DNA from: Bog-473 sp963738135
Lineage (GTDB): Bacteria > Actinomycetota > Acidimicrobiia > Acidimicrobiales > RAAP-2
Assembly: GCA_963738135.1 (NCBI GenBank)
Contig: CAVTVK010000003.1
Span: 248,001 to 312,000, forward strand
Direction of reading: 5' to 3'
Length of the DNA: 64,000 nucleotides
The notes under the pieces were generated by a model. That model had not been told where the DNA came from. It did no database searches and worked only from the letters and a program-made list of their open reading frames with translations. Both the position numbers and the translations under genes were made by a program. Position 1 is the first letter of the stretch. Each line of letters begins with the position of its first letter. Positions 53,610-63,017 of the stretch are shown piece after piece.

Positions 53610-55409
53610 GTGAGTGCGGGCACCCTGACCAACGGCAACGGCTCGGCCCCTTCGACGGCCTTCCCCGGGTCGGGCCCGTCCTCGTACCGGTGGATCGCGC
53701 TGACAACGGTGACCCTGGGCACCCTCATGGTGTTCATCAACCAGTCGATCGTCCTCATCTCGCTCCCCGACATCTTCCGCGGTATTCAGCTCAATCCGCT
53801 CACCCCCGGCAATACCGGCTATCTGCTCTGGATGTTGATGGGATTCACGGTCGTGTTGGCCGTACTGGTGGTCACTCTGGGCCGTGTCGGGGACATCTTC
53901 GGCCGGGTCAAGATCTTCAACCTCGGCTTCATAATCTTCACCGCCTTCTCGCTGCTGCTCGCCGTGACCTGGCTCACGGGGACAGAGGCCGCCATCTGGC
54001 TCATCACCATGCGCATCGGGCAGGGGGTTGGAGGAGCCATGCTGTTCGCCAACTCGTCAGCCATCATCACCGACGCCTTTCCTGCTGATCAGCGAGGACT
54101 CGGCCTGGGGATCAACAACACGGCGGCCATCGCAGGCTCATTCGTCGGGCTGGTCCTCGGAGGCGTGTTGGCGCCCGTCGAGTGGCATCTGGTTTTCCTG
54201 ATTTCGGTTCCGGTCGGCATCCTCGGCACCATCGTCGCCTACGTGAAGCTGGAGGAGAAGGGAGTTCGGTCGCCGGCCAAGATCGACTGGGTGGGCAACG
54301 TCACGTTCGCCTTCGGGCTCATCCTCGTGTTGATCGGGATCACATACGGCCTCCTGCCCTATGGCGGGCACTCCATGGGTTGGACCAACCCGAAGGTGCT
54401 GGCCGAGATCCTCGGTGGCGTCGTCGTGTTGATCATCTTCGGCATTGTGGAGACCCGGGTGAAGCAGCCGATGTTCAAGCTTTCCCTCTTCCGCATCCGC
54501 GCTTTCTCGGCCGGCAACGTGGCCAGCTTCCTCGCCTCACTGAGTCGCGGCGGACTGACGTTCATGCTGATCATCTGGCTGCAGGGAATCTGGCTCCCGC
54601 TCCACGGCTACAGCTTCTCGGAGACGCCGTTGTGGGCCGGCATCTACATGATTCCGTTGACCGTCGGGTTGCTGGCGGCGGCGCCTCTGAGCGGCATGCT
54701 GGCGGACCGTTACGGTGCCCGGCCGTTCGCGACCGGCGGGTTGGTGCTGGCCGCGCTCACCTTCATCCTCCTCAGCTCGTTGCCCGTCAACTTCTCCTAT
54801 GTCGTGTTCGCCGCACTCATCTTCTTGAACTCCGTGGGCATGGGCATGTTCATCGCGCCGAACCAAACGGGCATCATGAACAGCCTGCCGGCGAACCAGC
54901 GCGGCGCCGGTGCGGGCATGGCCGGGACCTTCAACGCGTCGGCTCAGGTCCTCTCCATCGGGATCTTCTTCACCCTCATGATCCTGGGGTTGGCCTCGAC
55001 TCTCCCATCCGCCCTGTACCACGGCCTTCTCGCCCAGGGGGTCAGCCCGGCGGTCGCAACGAAGGTGTCCCACCTGCCCCCTGTGGGGAGCCTCTTCGCC
55101 GCCTTCTTGGGATACAACCCGATGCAGGTGCTCCTGGGCCACGCCGAGTTGGCGCACCTGCCACATGCGAGCGCCCAGTACCTGACCAGTCGCCAGTACT
55201 TCCCGCACCTCATCGCACCCGCCTTCTCGAAGGGCCTGACCGAGGCCTTCTCGTTCGCGGCCGGTGCGTGCCTCCTGGGAGCACTCGCGTCGCTGCTCCG
55301 CGGTGGCAAGTACCACCATGAGGATGAGCAGGCCGAGCCACATGACGATTGGGTTCCGGCGCAGGAAGCGGTGGCCGAGACCGAGTCCGAGACCTTGCTG
55401 GTGGATTGA
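53610..55409 (+). CDS. MFS exporter, DHA2 family
   Basis: The 599-aa membrane protein has 14 predicted helices, LGRVGDIFGRVKIFNLG after helix 2, and the family block LFANSSAIITDAFPADQRGLGLG. A long loop near the end (SALYHGLLAQGVSPAVATK) and an acidic cytosolic tail are typical of one actinobacterial subgroup. GTG 53610 is chosen from the leaderless promoter; the frame upstream is Pro/Arg-rich and non-coding. The MerR gene follows directly, which suggests inducible export of a drug-like compound. Confidence 0.92.
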   Translation: MSAGTLTNGNGSAPSTAFPGSGPSSYRWIALTTVTLGTLMVFINQSIVLISLPDIFRGIQLNPLTPGNTGYLLWMLMGFTVVLAVLVVTLGRVGDIFGRVKIFNLGFIIFTAFSLLLAVTWLTGTEAAIWLITMRIGQGVGGAMLFANSSAIITDAFPADQRGLGLGINNTAAIAGSFVGLVLGGVLAPVEWHLVFLISVPVGILGTIVAYVKLEEKGVRSPAKIDWVGNVTFAFGLILVLIGITYGLLPYGGHSMGWTNPKVLAEILGGVVVLIIFGIVETRVKQPMFKLSLFRIRAFSAGNVASFLASLSRGGLTFMLIIWLQGIWLPLHGYSFSETPLWAGIYMIPLTVGLLAAAPLSGMLADRYGARPFATGGLVLAALTFILLSSLPVNFSYVVFAALIFLNSVGMGMFIAPNQTGIMNSLPANQRGAGAGMAGTFNASAQVLSIGIFFTLMILGLASTLPSALYHGLLAQGVSPAVATKVSHLPPVGSLFAAFLGYNPMQVLLGHAELAHLPHASAQYLTSRQYFPHLIAPAFSKGLTEAFSFAAGACLLGALASLLRGGKYHHEDEQAEPHDDWVPAQEAVAETESETLLVD

Positions 55410-55410
55410 G

Positions 55411-55908
55411 GTGGCCGTCTCGACGCAGCGCAAAGAGACGACAACGCCCGCCCTGAAAGAGGGCGGTGACTCCGGCATCCGGATCAGTGACGCGGCAACA
55501 CGGGTCGGAGTCTCGGCCCGCACCCTGCGCTACTACGAGGAGCTCGGCCTGCTCACGCCGTCGCTGTACACGCCGGGCGGGGAGCGTCGCTACACGCCAG
55601 AGGACCTCACCCACCTACAGCGGATCCTCGAGTTGCGCGAGGTGCTCGGTATGAACCTCGAGGAGATCCGTGAATTCCTGGCCCTCGAGACGAGGCTTGA
55701 CGAGCTCCGGGCCTCCTATCGCGCGACGAAGGATGCGACGAGCCAGAAGGCGTTGGCCGAGCAGAAGGCCACTCTGCAGGAGGCCCTGGTCCTGAACGAG
55801 TCGTTGGCGGAACAGATCAGTACCAAGCTGGCCCGCATGGACGGCTTTCGGGCCAAGCTGCGGAGCGATGCCCAACGGTGCCGGGAGCTCCTGACCGAAT
55901 TCGAGTAG
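55411..55908 (+). CDS. MerR-family transcriptional regulator
   Basis: The 165-aa protein has an N-terminal MerR winged helix (IRISDAATRVGVSARTLRYYEELGLL, then GGERRYTPEDL) preceded by about 22 extra residues. A coiled-coil dimerisation helix and a short C terminus without cysteines follow, so it is not a metal sensor. Its GTG lies one base after the exporter stop. It probably acts on the palindrome at 53588-53597. Confidence 0.9.
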   Translation: MAVSTQRKETTTPALKEGGDSGIRISDAATRVGVSARTLRYYEELGLLTPSLYTPGGERRYTPEDLTHLQRILELREVLGMNLEEIREFLALETRLDELRASYRATKDATSQKALAEQKATLQEALVLNESLAEQISTKLARMDGFRAKLRSDAQRCRELLTEFE

Positions 55909-55958
55909 TCCTCCTTGCTTGACCCAGATCCCTGGGGACAGGCCCCCGGAACGGTGCG

Positions 55959-55970
55959 TACGCTGGCGAC
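55959..55970 (+). promoter_or_regulatory. Leaderless promoter of the TfoX-like gene
   Basis: TACGCT at 55959-55964 is followed by exactly six bases and the GTG at 55971. Confidence 0.65.
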
Positions 55971-56306
55971 GTGGCCTATGACGAGGAACTGGCGCAGCGC
56001 ATCAGGGCGTTGGTCGGCGCTCGGCGCGGGGTCACCGAGAAGAAGATGTTCGGCGGTCTGGCCTTCCTCGTCGGAGGGAATATGGCCATAACGGCAAGCA
56101 GGCTCGGTGGCATATTGGTCCGGGTCGAACCCGAGCAGTCGGATCGCTTGGTGGCCACCACGCGAGCCTCGGTGGCCGTGATGCGAGGCCGTCCGATGGC
56201 GGGTTGGCTGCGCGTCGAGGCGAAGGATCTCAGGACCAAGCGCCAGCTCGTGAAGTGGGTCGACCTTGGGATCGGCTTCGCGCAATCGCTGCCAGCCAAG
56301 GCATAG
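55971..56306 (+). CDS. TfoX/Sxy N-terminal-domain protein
   Basis: The 111-aa protein contains KKMFGGLAFLVGGNMAI near residue 24, then GILVRVEP and GRPMAGWLRV, the core of the TfoX N-terminal domain. In gamma-proteobacteria the full-length protein affects competence; stand-alone versions in actinobacteria have no defined role. The C-terminal TfoX domain is absent. Confidence 0.85.
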   Translation: MAYDEELAQRIRALVGARRGVTEKKMFGGLAFLVGGNMAITASRLGGILVRVEPEQSDRLVATTRASVAVMRGRPMAGWLRVEAKDLRTKRQLVKWVDLGIGFAQSLPAKA

Positions 56307-56332
56307 CTGTCCGTCATGACGCTCGCCTGCCT

Positions 56333-58645
56333 GTGACCCGGCCGATCGCCACCGTCGCACCCGCTGCAGCGCCGCCGAGCGTCGCGGGCTGGATCCGCTC
56401 CAAGGACCCCGATCTCCTTGTCGTCAAGCGCTCGGTCAGAGCCGCCGTCATCATGCCGTCGGTGTTCGCTCTCACCCACTTCGCGTTCTCGAACCCACAG
56501 GTCGACCTGTTCGGGGCCTTCGGTTCGTTCGCGCTCCTTCTCCTGGTCGAGTTCACCGGGCGGCCCCAGGTCCGCCTCGCCTCCTACGGGGGCCTCTATG
56601 TGGTGGGCGCCTGTTTCGTGGCGCTCGGCACCTTTGTCTCGACGCACAAGGTGGCCGCGGTTGTGACGATGGGAGTCGTCGGCTTTGCCGTGCTGTTCGC
56701 CGGGATCGTGGCGCCTCAGGCGGCCACGGCGACGACGGCAGCACTGCTCACCTTCGTCCTGCCCGTCGCGGTAGCCCAGCCTGTGTCCGCCATCGGGCCG
56801 AGGCTCCTCGGTTGGACCCTCGCTGCCGTCTTCTCCATTACGGCCTGCATGTTGGTGTGGCCCCCTCCCTGGCATGACAATCTTCGGCGCCGGCTCGCGG
56901 CGACCATGTTGGCGGTCGCCCGTCTGGCCGACGCCCGCTGCCGCGGGATCGACGACGGACGGCTCCACGCCGACGTCACCTCCGAGCTGCAGCAGCTCCG
57001 CACACAGTTCTCTGGCACGCCGTACCCTCCGACCGGTGCTGCATCGGGAGCGGTGGCACTCTCCAAGCTCGTGGGGCGCGTCGAATGGGTCGCTGGGAAC
57101 AGCGCCATGATCGGCGGCGAACATTGGGCAACGGAGCCACCTTCGGCGCGAGCAGTCAACGAGCAGGTGGCTGCCACGCTCCACAAGGCGGCCGCGCTGA
57201 TCTGTGACGGGGAGGGCCACCCGGTCCACGACCCGGTGCCTATCGAAGCAGTGCAGCAGTCCACCCGGAGGCTGGACCAGCTGATGACCGCGGCCCTCGA
57301 TGCCGACGTGAGCTCCGTGGCCGAAGCAGAGACGGCTCTGCCGGCAGGCGCCGATCCATCACCCGCGGCGGTCGACGGCGAAAGCATCGCCGGTGCGCTC
57401 GACCCAGGGTTCCATGCCCGCGCGCTCGGCATCGCCACGGAGCTGGTGGCCGATGCCGCGCTCGAGGCGGCTGGCGCCGATCCGGTGACCGATCGCCGCC
57501 TCGGCATGGTCGAAGACTCGGCCCCACAGGCTCTGGCCCATCGGCTCCTTTCGCACTTGTCCTTCCGCTCCATCTGGTTCCGCAATGCCCTGCGCGGTGC
57601 GGTTGGGCTCGCCCTCGCGGTGGCGGTGGTCGAGATGACCAACGTCTCCCACGGGTTCTGGGTGGTGCTCGGGACCATGTCGGTCTTGCGTTCCAGTGCC
57701 GTCGGCACGGGCTCGACGGCCTTGCGTGCCGTCGGGGGCACGGCCCTGGGGGTCGTCGTGGGGTCGGCCATCATGATCGGGCTCGCCGACCATCTGGTGC
57801 TTCTCTGGGTGCTCCTTCCGGTCGTCGTCCTCTTCTCCGGTATGGCGACTTCGATGATCTCCTTCGCCGCCGGCCAGGCCGCCTTCACGCTTCTGGTGAT
57901 CATCCTGTTCAACATCATTGAGCCTCTCGGATGGAAGGTCGGGCTGACGAGGATCGAGGACGTCGCAATCGGATGCGGCGTCAGCATCGTCGTCGGACTG
58001 CTCTTCTGGCCCCGAGGTGCGACCGCCGCCCTCGGGCGGGCGCTCTCGACCGCGTTTGCCGCCAGCTCCGCCTACCTGGCCGACGCGGTCGAGCGGTTGA
58101 CGACCACGTGCCGGGATGTGGACACCGACTCCAGCCAGCGCGCTTCACACAACGCCTACCTCCTGTGCGATGACGCCTATCGCCAGTTCTTCGCCGAACG
58201 AGGGGCCAAGGTGGTGTCGGTGGAGACGATCTCCCGGCTCTTCACCGGGTCGAACCGGCTCCGACTGGCGGCCTTCACGCTCGCCACGCTTCCCGTGCGA
58301 CCTCCCGCCGCCGGCCAACGAGAAGTCGAGTCAGTTGCAATCGCCGAGGCCGTCCTGCGTGACTCCTATGCCGCCTCTCACCGGTGGTACGAGCGGTTCG
58401 CCGACCTGCTGGCCGACCGCACCGAAACGCTCGACGAACCGCCACCCCATGGCGAGGTCCTCCATGACGTCCTGCGCAAGGCCTTCGAGGACGTTCGGGA
58501 GCAACAACGGTCCGACCGGCTCCAGACGACGCTGCAGATGCTGTGGGCAGACGAGTTGTTGGAGAACCAGAGTCAGCTGCAGAGCGACCTGCAGGGGTCG
58601 GCCGATCTCTTCATGCGGGGGAAGCGACGCGGGCGGCTCATTTAG
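56333..58645 (+). CDS. FUSC-family membrane protein
   Basis: The product is about 770 aa with two membrane blocks of roughly six helices each (residues 35-175 and 420-560), each followed by a large helical cytosolic region. The second block contains FWVVLGTMSVLRSSAVGTG and GTALGVVVGS, the FUSC signature of aromatic-acid exporter (AaeB/YccS)-like proteins. GTG 56333 starts just after the TfoX-like gene (26-base gap); earlier in-frame sequence overlaps that gene. Substrate unknown. Confidence 0.85.
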   Translation: MTRPIATVAPAAAPPSVAGWIRSKDPDLLVVKRSVRAAVIMPSVFALTHFAFSNPQVDLFGAFGSFALLLLVEFTGRPQVRLASYGGLYVVGACFVALGTFVSTHKVAAVVTMGVVGFAVLFAGIVAPQAATATTAALLTFVLPVAVAQPVSAIGPRLLGWTLAAVFSITACMLVWPPPWHDNLRRRLAATMLAVARLADARCRGIDDGRLHADVTSELQQLRTQFSGTPYPPTGAASGAVALSKLVGRVEWVAGNSAMIGGEHWATEPPSARAVNEQVAATLHKAAALICDGEGHPVHDPVPIEAVQQSTRRLDQLMTAALDADVSSVAEAETALPAGADPSPAAVDGESIAGALDPGFHARALGIATELVADAALEAAGADPVTDRRLGMVEDSAPQALAHRLLSHLSFRSIWFRNALRGAVGLALAVAVVEMTNVSHGFWVVLGTMSVLRSSAVGTGSTALRAVGGTALGVVVGSAIMIGLADHLVLLWVLLPVVVLFSGMATSMISFAAGQAAFTLLVIILFNIIEPLGWKVGLTRIEDVAIGCGVSIVVGLLFWPRGATAALGRALSTAFAASSAYLADAVERLTTTCRDVDTDSSQRASHNAYLLCDDAYRQFFAERGAKVVSVETISRLFTGSNRLRLAAFTLATLPVRPPAAGQREVESVAIAEAVLRDSYAASHRWYERFADLLADRTETLDEPPPHGEVLHDVLRKAFEDVREQQRSDRLQTTLQMLWADELLENQSQLQSDLQGSADLFMRGKRRGRLI

Positions 58646-58703
58646 GAACCACGGGCGCGGCCGCCCGGGCGGCGTGTCCGTTCGCATCCGGTGATCCGTG
58701 GGG

Positions 58704-60678
58704 ATGATTCCCTACGATGGGGCCGACATTCGGCGGAGGGGCGGAGTCGCGGCGAACGCGGAGAGGGAGCTGAGGGCGCTGAGGGTCACACATGCAAAGA
58801 GGGCCGCCTTTGTCGGGAGCGTGGTTATGGTGTGCGGGCCGTTGCTCGGTGTAGCTGGTGCCGGTGCCGCGACCACCACCACGACAGCCGCCCCGCAACC
58901 TTCCACGACAACGACGACCGGTCTTCCGACCACGACGTCGAAGCCACGAGCGACGCGCGACGACGACCACAAGCACACCGCCTGTCCCAGCACCGCTCGG
59001 GTCGTCGACCACGACCACCGAGCCGCAGCATGTCGTCAACCAGCCCAACCTGAACGCCCTGACGCCACACGTCCTGCCATTGCACGGTTCCGGCGTGCAA
59101 TACCAGAACAGCAGCGGGGTTTCGTCGCGTGACTTCGGCCCGAATGTCCCGAGTTACCTGAGTTCGCCGGGCGGGCCTTATCTCTTCGACTCCAACGGAC
59201 GGGTCATCCTCCTCCACGGCGTGAACGTCGTGTACAAGCACGCGCCTTACATCGCGTACCCCGATCCGGGCCAGCCGTGGAACTTCGACGCGACGGATGC
59301 AGCACGGATGCAGCGCCTCGGTTTCAACGTCGTGCGGTTGGGCATCGAATGGCAGGCACTGGAACCGGGGTCCGGCGGACCCAACCAACCCCAGGTCTGC
59401 ACACCCGGCGCACCCGGCAACGCGCACGAATGGAATCGAGCCGTCGCCGAGCAGTACCTCACCCACGTCGCCGCCACCGTCAAGCTGCTGGCCAAATACG
59501 GGATCTACACCCTGCTCGACATGCACCAGGACGTGTACAACCAGAATTTTCGTGGTGAGGGAGCGCCCAATTGGGCCGTGTGCACGGACAACGTGCCGAT
59601 CGTCCCGAAGGGCGGGCGGTGGTCGAGCAACTACTCCAACCCCACGCTCCAGACCGCCGTGGCGCACTTCTGGAGCAACGACGTCGTGGGGAACCTTCAG
59701 GGCAACTACGACCTCGTTTGGAAGACGGTGGCCCAGTACTTCAAGAACGATCCCTGGGTGGTCGGGTACGACCCGTACAACGAGCCCTTCTCCACCGAGA
59801 CCCAGACGTCCTCGGAGTCGACGTTCACTGGACAGCTGGAGTGCTTCTACATCGGCAAGGCGCATGCCGCCTCGGCGCCATTGGCCAACGGTGCGGGCGC
59901 CCTGAACTGTCCGCCCGGCGACCCGGACAACGGCGTGATCCCGACGCTCCAGTCGGTCGACAGCCATCACCTGACCTTCGTCGAGCCGGACATCTACTGG
60001 GTGACCGGAGGGAACATCCCGTCCGAGCTCGGGCCGTTGCCCTTCAAGCGCATCGTGTTCAATTTCCACACCTACTGCGGCGACCGCAGCCCGGTCACGG
60101 GCAACCCGACCGATCTCCTCAAGTGCCTGCAGTCCGAGGAGACAGCGGCCTCGGAGCAGGACGTCACCCGCCTCTCCATGAGCTCGGCGTCACAGCCCAG
60201 CGGACCCGCCGTCTTCATGAGCGAGTTCGGCGCGACGACGAGCATCCCGTTGGCCGGGTTCGATGTCGAGGCGGCCGGATTGAGCCAACTGAGCTGGATC
60301 TACTGGGCGTGGAAGTACTACGACGATCCGACGGGCTCGTCGGCCGAGGGTCTCGTGGAGCCCGACGGGTCGTACTCACCGATCGTGACGGTTCTCTCCC
60401 GGACCTATCCGCAGGCGGTCGCGGGCGATCCCAATTCCGTGATCTTCAACCCGTTCACGGGGGCCTTCAACATGGTCTATGCACCGACGGTGGCGGCGAA
60501 CGGCGTCACGACCATTGCGGTCGCAGCCTCCCAGCACTACCCGAACGGGTGGTGTTCTGCCGTCAAGGGCGGCCGCATCACCTCGAAGCCCGGAGCGAGC
60601 CATCTCACGGTGCAGACCGTCGGGCACCCGGCACAGGTGTACGTCACCGTGACTGCGGGGGCGTGCCCGTTGTCGTGA
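58704..60678 (+). CDS. Secreted GH5-type glycosidase, endoglycoceramidase-like (+1 frameshift near 58955)
   Basis: An N-terminal export signal (HAKRAAFVGSVVMVCGPLLG, then AGAGA) and a Thr-rich linker lie in one frame; the enzyme lies in the next. Skipping one base at about 58951-58960 joins TTTSKPRA to TTTTSTPPVPAPLGSS. The 657-aa protein has the endoglycoceramidase-like blocks ILLHGVNVVYKHAP, FNVVRLGIEW, LLDMHQDVYNQNF, the acid/base glutamate in YDPYNEPF and the nucleophile in FMSEFGATT. It should act outside the cell on glycolipid- or glycan-type substrates. ATG 58704 or GTG 58698 is the likely start. Confidence 0.85.
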
Positions 60679-60688
60679 ACGCTATGCG

Positions 60689-61099
60689 CTACGAAGCTTC
60701 CTGGCTGTGCACGTCGAAAGAGATGGGCAAGAGGTAGCTCACGTAGAACGTGTGCACCGTGAGGCCGGGGTAGGAAAGGTCCTCGCGGCGCTCGATGGAG
60801 ACCCGGTCGTCCTTTTCGGCGTAGCGCTCACAGGCCTCACGAGTCTCATCGACGTCCTGGCGGGACTCGAGCAACAGCCCGAGGTGGTCGGACCCTGGCG
60901 CTTGCAGGGGCCGATCACTCTCCAGCACCTGAATGAATTGGTCCGAGCCGCACATCAACAGGCGGCAGGGCCGCCCGGCCACCTCGATGTCGAAACCACT
61001 CCACCCGAAGATCGAGCCGTAGAAGCTGTCGAGCTCCTCACGCAGCGTCGCGGTCAGGCTGCCCACCGGCACCGTCAGCTCCATGTGGTCGAACCGCAT
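60689..61099 (-). CDS. VOC (glyoxalase fold) protein, paralogue 1
   Basis: The 136-aa protein starts MRFDHMELTVPVGSLTATLR and has one VOC-type beta-alpha-beta-beta-beta unit pair (FYGSIFGWSGFDIEV, then DHLGLLLESRQDVDE). This fold binds a metal and covers dioxygenases and glyoxalases; I cannot name the reaction. GAGGAGG precedes ATG 61099. The neighbouring gene is a same-length paralogue on the same strand. Confidence 0.75.
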   Translation of the reverse strand: MRFDHMELTVPVGSLTATLREELDSFYGSIFGWSGFDIEVAGRPCRLLMCGSDQFIQVLESDRPLQAPGSDHLGLLLESRQDVDETREACERYAEKDDRVSIERREDLSYPGLTVHTFYVSYLLPISFDVHSQEAS

Positions 61100-61157
61100 C
61101 GTCCCCAGCCTCCTCGTCGTCGGTTCTCGGACAGTCTGTCCGAAATGAGTCCGGACC

Positions 61158-61569
61158 TTACGATCGCTCCATGCTCTGCACATCGAAGTAGATCGGCAGG
61201 AGGTACTTGACGTAGAAGGCATGCACGGTCAGCCCCGGATAGGCGAGGTCCTCGTACCGCTTGATCGATACCCGGTCGTCCTGTTCGGCGTAGTGCTCGC
61301 AGGCCTCGAGCAGGTCGTCCACCTCTTGGCGGGTGTCCTGCAACAGGCCGAGATGGTCGTAGCCGGGCGAGCTCATCGGCCGCTCGCTCTCCGCCAGGAG
61401 GAGGGAATTGATCAGGATCGGGCATGAGGAGGTGACAGGACTGCCCCACCACGTCGGTGTCGAGACCCTTCCAGCCGAAGATCGAACCGTAAAAGGTGTC
61501 GATCTCCCCGCGAAGCGTCGCCGTCAGACTGCCAATCGGAAACGTCAGCTCCATGTGATTGAACCGCAT
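61158..61569 (-). CDS. VOC (glyoxalase fold) protein, paralogue 2 (+1 frameshift near 61404)
   Basis: MRFNHMELTFPIGSLTATLR and FYGSIFGWKGLDTDVVG closely follow paralogue 1. The frame is lost after PDPDQF; skipping one base of the GGG at 61403-61405 restores LLLAESERPMSSPGYDHLGL through to a stop at 61158. The repaired length is 136 aa, exactly that of paralogue 1, and the last residues (YLLPIYFDVQS) match too. The two arose by tandem duplication and differ by roughly a third of positions. Confidence 0.78.
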
Positions 61570-61746
61570 TGCCCCGTCCCTTCGTCATGTCTTCTCCGGC
61601 GCTCAGTCTGGTCGAACCGGGGCCACGTTGCTGTTCCCCTGCCGGCTCGATGCCCGGCGCGGCCAGCGACCTCCCCGGCCCCGATTGGGGCTGGGGCTAC
61701 CGTGGGTCCGGATCGAGCAAGCGCTCCCATCACAGCGAGGACGGCA

Positions 61747-62763
61747 ATGCCACTGGTCAACAATGCGGTGTACGTCGACGGCCGACGCAGTGCCGATCCT
61801 CGGAGCCTCGACGAGACCTACGAAGTGCTTCGCGAGCGACGGGGCATGGCCTGGATCGGCCTCTACCGTCCCGACGTCGCGGAGATCCACTCGGTCGCCC
61901 ACGAGTTCGACCTGCACGAACTGGCCGTCGAGGATGCGGTGGCGGCACACCAACGGCCGAAGCTCGAGCGATACGGCACGACGCTCTTCATCGTGTTGCG
62001 GCCGGCCCGGTATCTCGATGCCGAGGAGACCGTCGAGTTCGGGGAGTTGCACGTCTTCACGGGGGAGGACTTCGTCGTGACCATCCGTCACGCCGAGACC
62101 CCCGACCTGGCGCTGGTGCGCAAGCGCTTGGAGGAGACGCCCGAACTGCTGCGGCTGGGCCCCGAGGCGGTGCTCTACGCCATTTTGGACCAGGTGGTCG
62201 ACGAGTACGGCCCGGTCGTGAACGGGCTGGAGAACGACATCGACGAAATCGAGGATCAACTCTTCAGGGGCGACCCCGCAGTGACCCGGCGCATCTACGA
62301 GCTGTCACGCGAAGTGATCGAGTTCCAGCGGGCCACGCAACCCCTAGGCCCGATGCTCGACGCCTTGGAAGCGGGATTCGAGAAGTACGGGGTGGACCTC
62401 GAGCTCCAGCGCTACCTGCGTGACGTCAAGGACCACGTCATCCGCATCGTCGAACGGGCCGACGCGTTCCGCACGCTGCTGCAGAACGCGCTGACCGTGC
62501 ATAGCACGCTGGTCAGCCAGCAGCAGAACGACGAGATGCGGGCCCTGACCGAGACGAGTGTCGCGCAAAACGAAGAGGTCAAGAAGATCTCGGCCTGGGC
62601 CGCCATCTTGTTCGCTCCGACCCTTGTCGGCACCGTGTACGGCATGAACTTCGAACACATGCCCGAGCTCCACCTCTACTACGGGTACCCCCTTGCGCTC
62701 GCCCTCATGGTGGTGACGTCGACGTCCCTGTACGTCGTCTTCAAGCGCAAGGGCTGGCTCTGA
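61747..62763 (+). CDS. corA: CorA-family magnesium/divalent cation transporter
   Basis: The 338-aa protein has the large cytosolic funnel domain, the long stalk helix (RYLRDVKDHVIRIVERADAF), and two C-terminal helices with the pore signature YGMNFEHMPEL between them. This is the GMN motif of CorA channels that import Mg2+ or Co2+. It ends with a basic KRKGWL. GAGGA lies about six bases before ATG 61747. Confidence 0.93.
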   Translation: MPLVNNAVYVDGRRSADPRSLDETYEVLRERRGMAWIGLYRPDVAEIHSVAHEFDLHELAVEDAVAAHQRPKLERYGTTLFIVLRPARYLDAEETVEFGELHVFTGEDFVVTIRHAETPDLALVRKRLEETPELLRLGPEAVLYAILDQVVDEYGPVVNGLENDIDEIEDQLFRGDPAVTRRIYELSREVIEFQRATQPLGPMLDALEAGFEKYGVDLELQRYLRDVKDHVIRIVERADAFRTLLQNALTVHSTLVSQQQNDEMRALTETSVAQNEEVKKISAWAAILFAPTLVGTVYGMNFEHMPELHLYYGYPLALALMVVTSTSLYVVFKRKGWL

Positions 62764-62967
62764 CACACGCGGGCCCCGGACCGTGGCGCTTCGGAGCCCG
62801 GAGTGCGGCCGTGCCACCTGGCCGCGGCGCGTTAGCGTGGCCGACGCAGAAGCGTAGGTCACGAGGGGACTAGCGACCGCCGCCTTGACCACATCGGGGG
62901 GCGAGGCCGTGACCGAAGACCTTGGAGAACCAAAGCATGGCCGTGGAAACCACCGAGAGCACGATGG

Positions 62968-63017
62968 CGAAGAACACCCCGTGCGTCGAGGTCCTACGGA
63001 GCGCGGGGTGTTCTTCG
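62968..63017. terminator. Perfect 14-base inverted repeat, probable bidirectional terminator
   Basis: CGAAGAACACCCCG (62968-62981) and CGGGGTGTTCTTCG (63004-63017) pair fully around a 22-base loop. They lie between the convergent corA and surface-protein genes. The structure spans the surface protein's stop codon. No T-run follows. Confidence 0.55.

Noticed and set aside
62870..62977. 35-codon minus-strand frame with a hydrophobic helix beside corA
   Set aside because: No ribosome-binding site or leaderless box, a start inside the terminator hairpin, and no recognisable family; too weak to call.
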